This document shows positions 56,800 to 64,000 of a stretch of 64,000 nucleotides of DNA, in pieces; position 1 is the first letter of the stretch, and each line of letters starts with the position of its first letter. The stretch comes from Hyphodiscus hymeniophilus (Eukaryota > Ascomycota > Leotiomycetes > Helotiales > Hyphodiscaceae). Under the pieces are notes generated by a model, which was not told the origin of the DNA, did not search any database, and saw only the letters and a list, made by a program, of their open reading frames with translations. A program made the translations under genes and the position numbers. Where the stretch lies: contig VNKQ01000019.1 of the NCBI GenBank assembly GCA_016508695.1, positions 124,001 through 188,000 of the forward strand. Reading direction: 5' to 3'.

Positions 56800-57806
56800 T
56801 CAATCAATGATAATTTCAAGGGCAACTCCTCCTCGGTCACTGGTGGGATGCTGGAATACCATGCCTTTTCCAGCAACGCGCATTACCACGGTGGGCTCCA
56901 ACACACCAGCGTTATTGGTCAGCACGAATTTGTCTCCCTTCTTGAGTCCTCCATATTTATGGGCAAGCTCAACACCCTTTTCACAAGGACAGCAAGCCAT
57001 TCCAAGCTTCGCAAATCTCAACTCTGCATATTGTGCCTGATCAATGCAATTAGAGCAGTGGCAGTTGCCTGGTGTTGGAGGGACGTGGAAGAAGTCAAGT
57101 AGAGCACATTCGGCATCGAAAGAAGGACCAGTAATAAATTCGGGAGCGACCTTCCAGAATTTGACAGTGATGCCGGCAGTATCGAAGCTTTGAAGGTGGC
57201 CACGTAGGAGACCTAGCATCATCTGCGACATACTATCGGGGATGGTCTTTGGGAATCCGTTCTTGGTCCAGTTGAACAGGTTTGTAACACCTCCGACCAA
57301 AGCTTCGGAGCTAGTCATGATGTACGCTTTCTTGATCTGTGGGTTGCTGTCGCAGACGTCTCGGATAGTGTTGCATCCTAAAGGGACTTCAGTACAATGG
57401 CAGTAGAAGGAAGGAATTCCTTACCCATACAGGTCATGGAGAGTATCTGATCAACGTAGGACGTCTTTGATTCCGCAGAGACGAGGCTCTGTCGATTATA
57501 CTTTGAATCTTTTCCAAAGAAGCGAGCACCAGCGGTATGTCCTCGCATCAAACGAGCACCCGCAACCATGACAATGGTATCTTGATCAGCACACTTGAAA
57601 CCGTCGTGGACATGATCGCCGCCGTACTCCAGTCCAACGTGCATTTGATTGACCTGTAGGATAGGGTTATACTTGAGAAGCAACCATGGCTGTCCAAGGT
57701 CATTGAGGTAGCGTTCAACCTTCGTGGGGTCGAAAACTCGGTCCTGGTCAGCAAATTGAAGAACTTTTGTGCCGTTGCACATATCGACAAATGACGCGGT
57801 AGACAT
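56800..57806 (-). CDS. Conserved-looking hypothetical protein with CxCxxC / CCPC C-terminus
   Basis: A 319-residue protein from exons 57806-57425 and 57377-56800 with a 47-bp intron. I do not recognise the family. Visible features are an N-terminal half with ADQDRVFDPTKVERYL and a Gly/His-rich segment GLEYGGDHVHDGFKCADQD. A C-terminal Cys-rich block HVPPTPGNCHCSNC is followed 20 residues later by ACCPCEKG. The Cys-X-Cys-X2-Cys and Cys-Cys-X-Cys arrangement could hold zinc, copper or an iron-sulfur cluster. The last segment (KKGDKFVLTNNAGVL, MRVAGKGMVFQHP) looks like a small beta domain. No signal peptide or membrane span is present. It probably is a real gene because both exons keep frame and composition is protein-like throughout. 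Confidence 0.7.
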
Positions 57807-59451
57807 TGGGAACTACTGGAATACCGTTAGTTCGAGAGTGCGTATCAATCATCGGCCCTGTTGTACCTTTTCTTGGACGTTGAAGAAGAAATAAACTGAG
57901 AAGTTGGTTGGTGAACGCGTCGACGACCTTGAGAAGGAGACCGAAGTTGATGAGGTAGAGTTTAACTTGTAAAGATCCACAAGAGATATATCTACTGGGA
58001 GACAGGTCGTAGATACCCGTGTGTTATTGTGAGGGCTCCGTCAGAGGTTTGTACTACAAGCTGTGAGTCTTTGAAGGAAAAGCAGCTTCCAGACTTTAAG
58101 GTAATTTGCTGCGTGTTGTGGTGCGTCCCCACGTGACCTCAAAAGGTTAAGACTGCGACTTCGATCTTTGTGCTTCACAGCTTTTGCATCCACATCGCTA
58201 AATGCTCTCCTATATTCTATTGAAATCGATGAGGAAATGTTATATGGACATGTCCTCAAAGATGGTCGGGCCAACAGTTTGCGCAATATTTTCCACAGTC
58301 ATCATAACGATATTCATTTGCATCCAACGGGTTCACTTCAAAGCTGACTGCTTTAGAGACTCCTGAAAGCAATACGGACGATAAGCTGGGGATGATGATA
58401 TCTATAAGCAGACCCTCAAAAAGAACACTCAGCATTCGCAAGGCTGACAGGTGTGACGAGTTGACTCCTTCGCACACAAGCTTGAGAAGTACCGACTGAA
58501 GGCTCTTCATGCAACTCGAAAAATAAGACAAAGGACTAATTTTCGTAGCGCATTGGAGACCTGAAACAAATGACCAAATGACGATCTTCCACGTAGTACA
58601 GGATACCTCTGGGAGGGTAGATGGACAAAGTGTTCCCTTTAGGAATTGGATTCTAATGATAGATAGGTATTCCCTGCCAACATTTATCCTCAATTATAAT
58701 GAGGAAGGAAATCGTACTCATGCTGCACACACCGTCTTGGTAACACTTAAGTGCAAAGGGACAAGAGTTGGCAAGGCAACAATACGACGATACATCTATG
58801 GGTGTTGAGTCCTCAAATAATAACGATCGCCGGCAACCAGAAGATAATGCGGAGGAGAAGCACGACCAGTTGACTCTCTCGGTCTCCGAAACCACGCTCC
58901 TAAATACAAATAGTAGTTAGTAATAGACAGTATGATCATACTGTTATGCGCTGGAATTGAGTATGTGTATCTAAGGAGTGAGGAAACGGGAAACTGGGAA
59001 GGTACTCGAGTAATGAATGCCACCACCTTACGTAATACTGTACAGCCTAACCAAGTAGGGAGTTCTGCCTGACATAGGTATGCTTTGTTGCTCAAGGTTT
59101 TCGATAGGGTCTCAAATATGAGGAGAATGAGAGGATTGAACGATGAGTTCGATAGGAAGTACTTCTTTGGACTTAAAAGTAAGGCGACCGATGGATCTCA
59201 TTAGACTCCTGTCCAGGTGGGTCAGATTGCGCTGTGGGAGCTTGAGAAGAAGAGCAAGGATACCATGGACTTTCAAGTCCGCAAGAGCTAGCTATGTGTA
59301 TAGCGAAGACGGGCCTAGTGTTATCGAGGGTCATGTTCCGGCTTCGGAATTGGACGATCTATTTGGAGAAACGTAGGGAGTACTCACTGAAGCTACCTAT
59401 AGCTAGTAGGTCGTAAACGATGTTCCAGATACATTTCCACATTTCAGTCGA
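57807..59451. other. Intergenic with unassigned short frames
   Basis: About 1.6 kb. A 145-codon minus-strand frame (58693-58256) has hydrophobic, Ser-rich composition without motifs, and a 77-codon plus-strand frame starts at an ATG at 59143. Neither has a recognisable family or splice partners, so neither is called. Confidence 0.4.
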
Positions 59452-61419
59452 TCACTGGAGACGTGTGTATTTCATTAGCCTTTCCAGCAAGTCCAATCGA
59501 TCAGGTACATCTTTCGCTTCTTCTCTCCAATACCTCAGCATCCGTATAACTTTTCTTACGGCCTCTTCCCAGTCTGGTGGAAGTAACGAATCCAATCCAG
59601 CACGGAACACAGCTACCAGGACCAATGCACTCCGCGTACATGATCGGATCATGAGCCAGGTGCCGTGATGGCGTTTATAGAACCCGCCCTCATTCTTGTG
59701 AATGCGTTGTATGCATGTAATTATTCCCTTCTGGGCAAATGATGGGGACTGGAGATCGCCAAACAAAGTTCCATGGATTAAAGATACAAGGAAGGGCCAG
59801 TACATCATCTCATAGCAATCGATCAGATGGCCATCGAGAATGAAACGAAGTGCTGCATGCTCGTTGTTCGGACCATCCAGAACGTTGGCCGCACTGCTAA
59901 GATTCAATGCTGGAGGCAGAGTTGCTAACCTGAGGGGGATCAGCGCCTACAGTTTCGATGTGACAAATGTATTTGCTAACCATTCTTCAGCTTGTTGCTC
60001 GAAATTCGGTATTGCATCAGCGAGACTAACAGATGATGGCTGAGATGACTTGTGCTGGTATATATAGATCAAAATCCGGTTACTAAGTCTCCTCAAGGCT
60101 ATTTCGGCGAGGTAGAAATACCATACCGCCTCATTCTTTGCTTTGAGTCCTTTGGGAGGAGTAGGGAAGAACTCGGGATAAGTGAGATCCCAAGCATTAT
60201 TATTTGCAACATTCAACTCCAATCGGAGTTCCCTAAGCAGAGATGTCAGTGTAGCCCCCCTAGTTCGTGTGGCAAACTCACAGCTCTGACTTGAAGCACG
60301 TCCAATAAATACTCTCCTGTAACTGAAGCTCTTCGACAGACTGTGAATTATCCGATGATCGCTTCATAGGAAAGCCCTGGCAACACGCCAGTGCCTGAAC
60401 GAACATTTTCCAGGCCTCAATTGGTCGCAACCTTGCCATCAGGTACACGCCTGCCAGAAAGAAGCATTGGGCTTCTACTAAGCCGCTGCTGCAAAGCAAC
60501 ACTCCCATGCGTTTTTGGGCTGCAAAGAAGAATCCATCTGCTTCTCTGAGTGCTGCTGAGTCGTGAATGTTCAATGATGACTCCGAGCCCGGTGTTTTCT
60601 GTACTGCGTATACTGATCCAAGGGAGAGCGCCAGAAGCTAGATTAGTAATTGAGTATTTTTCTTTAATATAATTGACCATCGACTGACCAGCAAACATGA
60701 TTGTGCATCCAAACTTAATCCGTTGAACCGCGCATGTCTCGAATACTCCTCAACCTTCTCCACCTCTAGCACAGGGTTGTATATATGAACATCCTGGAAG
60801 AAACGATCAAGCAAATCCCTCTCGACTTCAAAGTCTGGTGTGATTGAAAGTGGAGGAATCTCAATAGTCGAGACGCTTGATTGAAGAAGGTATCGTAAGT
60901 CGAGGTGCTCATTCAGGTTCAGATCAGCGAATACTGGCCATGAGAGTACGCTTTCAATATTAATACGGCAGAGAGTAGATGCATCCGTTCTCTCAAGGGC
61001 AGGTGATGCCAATGCCGGTGACTCCTGATTTCTTGGGGTGGATACTTGTTCTGTTGATTGATGATGACCTGCAATATCGCCAGAGTTGCCGGATCGAATG
61101 AGATCCTCCAGCCCATCTAGACGCTGTAAAATCGCACAGCTAGCAGCATCGAATCTGCAAAGTATTCAGCCATTGTCTGAAGACCAAATTCCACCTGGGC
61201 CAAGTACGTAGATTTGTCTTTCTCCTCATAGACGCATTCAATCTGAAGGTCGGTGCAGGAAGTACAAGCTGGCTGCTGATTATCACATTTGGTTCGCCGC
61301 CGACGGCATATTTTGCATGCTTGTACCGCGCGCTTTCGTGGATAGGCGAGTCTGTCCATATTACAATTCGATATCGTCCGCGGTCGTTTCCGTGACACGA
61401 TGTCTGCGACCCCTGACAT
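59452..61419 (-). CDS. Zn2Cys6 transcription factor (regulator 5)
   Basis: A 581-residue regulator from five exons: 61419-61195, 61123-60689, 60637-60282, 60232-59981 and 59929-59452. The zinc cluster is ACKICRRRRTKC, DNQQPA, CTSCTDLQIEC, spacing 2-6-6-2-6, preceded by YPRKRAVQ and followed by a short coiled linker (AQRLDGLEDLI). The middle domain has LLDRFFQDVHIYNPVL and LSLDAQSCLLLLALSLGSVYAVQ. Unlike regulators 2-4, its zinc cluster is not interrupted by introns, and the middle domain differs, so it is a separate lineage. The start of exon 5 and the start of intron 4 both read GTTAGCAA, so the splice there could slip. It lies next to the beta-glucosidase gene and points away from it. Confidence 0.87.
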
Positions 61420-62169
61420 TCTAGTCTCTGGACTTCGCGGATTCCCGGGTGCGGAGGATATGGTTACATGAAATGTAAGATAAAGAAGTGGAAAACATGG
61501 AGTATGTATGCGGTAGGCTGTGAAATCTCAGCGGAAATCCGGGAACGACGGGCCTTCTAGACGGTGGCACAGATGCAGGGTCTACACTGAATGCGGGGTC
61601 AGTACTTGAGGTTCCTCTCACTGAACCAATTAAGTTGATTATATATTTAAGGTCAGTGACAAACCGATTCATATTTCTCCGATTAAGCCTAGCTTTTACG
61701 AATTATACAGGGTACGATGCAATGCGAGCATAACTAGTCAGCTTCTACCCCATTTTCTTTGCGCGAACCGACATTGGGCTAGGAACCTATTGGACATCAC
61801 GTTCCCAACTCTGGATGTATACCATAGGAATCTGCAATTTGATAGTTTCGGATTCTATGCGCCCGGCAGTAGTTCTTATCATCAAGGATGGCCACATTTG
61901 AGACTTACAGACTTACACGCTCTTGTGACTGGAGGCTAAAGGCTGCGGAATATCGGGTCGGTAATGGATCGCCCGGCATTGCGCCGAGTATCAGGTACTT
62001 TACGATGAGATCCTACACTTCCTGCTCCGTATGCTGAGAATCACATCCCCCACTCTCCTTTGTGTTCTCGTGTTCTTCCCATTCTACAAATACAGTATCT
62101 GGGATACTGAAAACACATTTCATTTGTTAGCCCTACAGTACTGGTAAGATCTCAGACGAGAAAATCATC
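61420..62169. promoter_or_regulatory. Divergent promoter of regulator 5 and beta-glucosidase
   Basis: A 750-bp region between divergent starts. No clear palindrome or repeat was found. Confidence 0.45.
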
Positions 62170-64000
62170 ATGGGCGAAACACAACTGCCAACCCCTCCAT
62201 CGCCGGTTGAGCCATTCGATGTGGACGAAGTTCTAAAGAAACTAACAAGCACGGAGAAAATTGATTTGCTAGCAGGTAAGATTTTCGGAATCTACTTGAA
62301 TGGCATACGCCTTTCCACTCGGCTCCCGTATATATTCAACTACTAAGTAGAACAGGTATTGACTTTTGGCATACCGCGAGCGTGCCACGACTCCTTATAC
62401 CTTCGATTCGATTTTCAGATGGCCCGAATGGAGTTCGCGGGACTCGATTTTTCAACGGAAGTCTAGCAGCCTGCCTACCTTGCGGTACTGCACTGGCAGC
62501 AACATGGAATACGAAATTGCTAAGAAAGGCGGGAGAGTTGATGGGGGAGGAAACAAAAGCGAAAGGCGCGCATGTACTACTGGGTCCCACAGTCAATATG
62601 CAACGCAGCCCGCTTGGAGGACGAGGGTTCGAATCATTCTCCGAGGATCCTGTCCTAGCAGGCAACTGTGCAGCTTCAATCGTCAATGGTATACAAGAAA
62701 CAGGAGTTGTGGCCTCAATAAAACATTTTGTGGCTAATGACCAGGAACATGAGAGAATGGCAGTGAATTCTATCATAACAGAGCGGGCTCTGAGAGAAAT
62801 TTACCTGCTACCTTTTCAGATTGCTGTGAAAGATTCGAATCCAGGAAGTTTTATGACTTCGTATAATAAGGTTAACGGGAGACATGTAAATGAAGACCCG
62901 AAATTCTTGCAAGACATCTTGAGGAGAGAATGGGGTTGGGAAGGTTTGGCTATGAGCGACTGGTATGTACTTCAAGGATCATTGATTTGGTTTCAGCAAC
63001 TACAGGCTTGCAGCATCATCTGAGCTCACATATCAACTAGGTATGGAACCTACTCTACCGTTGAGTCGATCAACGCTGGACTCGATCTCGAAATGCCAGG
63101 ACCTACGCGCTGGCGTGGCCAACTTTTAAGCCATGCGCTGCTGTCCAAGAAAATTACACAACATACTTTGGACCTTCGAGTACGAGAGGTTTTGAAGCTT
63201 GTCAACCGTGTAAGCAAGACTGGTGTGCCTGAACATGCCCCCGAGGGGTCGAGAAACACGCCCGAAACTTCGACTCTGCTTCGAGAGCTTGCAGGCGATT
63301 CGATCGTGCTGCTCAAAAATAGCAAGAGTGTACTGCCTTTTAACAAAGAAAAGACTGTAAGATCACATAACACCCACTTAGGCGTGCCTCAATCTAACTT
63401 TTATTGCTGTAGGTTGCAGTCATTGGACCGAATGCGAAGATTGCTGCATACTGTGGAGGAGGGTCCGCAACACTGAGTCCATACTACGCTGTAACTCCAT
63501 TTGAGGGTGTCGCGAACAAAACCACAGACGTTCTTTACTCCGTTGGATGTCATGCTCACAAAATGCTTCCAGTCCTTGGGATCCGGCTCAAGAACTCCGA
63601 AGGCAAAACGGGCGTCACATTCAAAGCATTCACCTCACCACCATCCATCGTAGACCGCCAACCAGTTGACGTACTCCACTTGGTCGATACAAACATGTAT
63701 CTAGCTGACTACTATCATCCTAAACTAACCGCAGATCTCTGGTGGGCAGAAGTTGAAGCTTCATTCACAGCAGACGAGACATGCGATTTCGAGTTTGGTT
63801 TGACAGTTTTCGGTACGGGCAAGCTGTACTTAGACGACGAGCTTCTTATCGACAACGAGACTAAGCAGCGCAGTGGTGGTAGTTTTTTCAACGTCGGTAC
63901 AGTCGAAGAGACGGGTATCAAACATGTCATCGCTGGCCAGACATATCAAGTCAAAGTTGTCTATGCCAGCGGCGTGACCTCAAAATTGACAGACGCAGAT
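62170..64000 (+). CDS. GH3 beta-glucosidase with PA14 insert, intracellular type (cut by right edge)
   Basis: The N-terminal 539 residues of a glycoside hydrolase family 3 beta-glucosidase, from exons 62170-62275, 62356-62962, 63041-63356 and 63413-64000 (open at the edge). It would release terminal beta-linked glucose. Motifs are FSDGPNGVRGTRFF at the start of the barrel, GPTVNMQRSPLGGRGFESFSEDP, KHFVANDQE, and MSDWYGTYS carrying the nucleophile Asp across intron 2. The second domain begins at VAVIGPNA, and a PA14-like insert follows (WWAEVEASFTADETCDFEF and LYLDDELLIDN). There is no signal peptide, matching the cytosolic PA14-containing fungal beta-glucosidases. It is divergent from regulator 5, which could control it. 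Confidence 0.92.

Noticed and set aside
1..64000. CRISPR arrays, bacterial operons, ribosome binding sites, tRNA or rRNA genes
   Set aside because: The window is fungal nuclear DNA with introns. No regularly spaced repeats, tRNA cloverleaf sequences or rRNA segments were seen.

Overview
This is a stretch of a filamentous ascomycete genome. The genes have short GT-AG introns of about 40-145 bp, and the proteins are typical of fungi: Zn2Cys6 regulators with fungal-type middle domains, a cytochrome P450, DHA1-type MFS, an FMO-type flavoprotein, a SesB-like esterase and a GH3 beta-glucosidase. Composition and families would suit a Leotiomycete-like species, but that placement is only inference. 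All exon joins below were made by hand. In every complete spliced model the exons sum to a whole number of codons.

Positions 1-41.8 kb look like one accessory metabolic region with no PKS, NRPS or terpene synthase. From the left edge it holds a partial P450 and a divergent pair made of an M20 carbamoylase and an unusual DUF1989/polysaccharide-deacetylase fusion, followed by a Zn2Cys6 regulator. Next come a dead dihydroxybenzoate-decarboxylase-type amidohydrolase, an aldehyde dehydrogenase, an intact metal-dependent decarboxylase/amidohydrolase and a second regulator. Two divergent beta-carbonic anhydrases, an MFS transporter, a ten-exon FMO, an alpha/beta hydrolase, a third regulator, an SDR, a fourth regulator, a CocE-type hydrolase and a third beta-carbonic anhydrase complete it. 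The set (oxygenases, ester/amide hydrolases, decarboxylase, dehydrogenases, transporter, several CO2-handling enzymes and several local regulators) reads more like a catabolic or detoxification island than a classical secondary-metabolite cluster.

Two expansions stand out. The three beta-carbonic anhydrases share one phase-1 intron inside the zinc-ligand HHxxC motif. Three of the Zn2Cys6 regulators (16.6, 32.4 and 34.8 kb) share matching intron phases, including a 14-nt microexon inside the zinc cluster. Both families therefore arose by duplication of intron-bearing genes, and members now sit beside different enzyme genes.

From about 42 to 46.6 kb the DNA changes character. It holds a relic of a hAT transposase C-terminus, a broken unknown gene, a DUF2231 membrane-protein gene, and an 886-bp AT-rich hAT-type non-autonomous element with 16-bp terminal inverted repeats and a perfect 8-bp target duplication. 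From 47 kb onward the genes look more ordinary: a BAH-like protein with pentapeptide repeats, a C2HC zinc-finger protein with a homopolymer frameshift, a SesB-like esterase with a GC-AG intron, a Ser-rich single-span surface protein, an unknown cysteine-rich protein, a fifth Zn2Cys6 regulator and a GH3 beta-glucosidase cut by the right edge.
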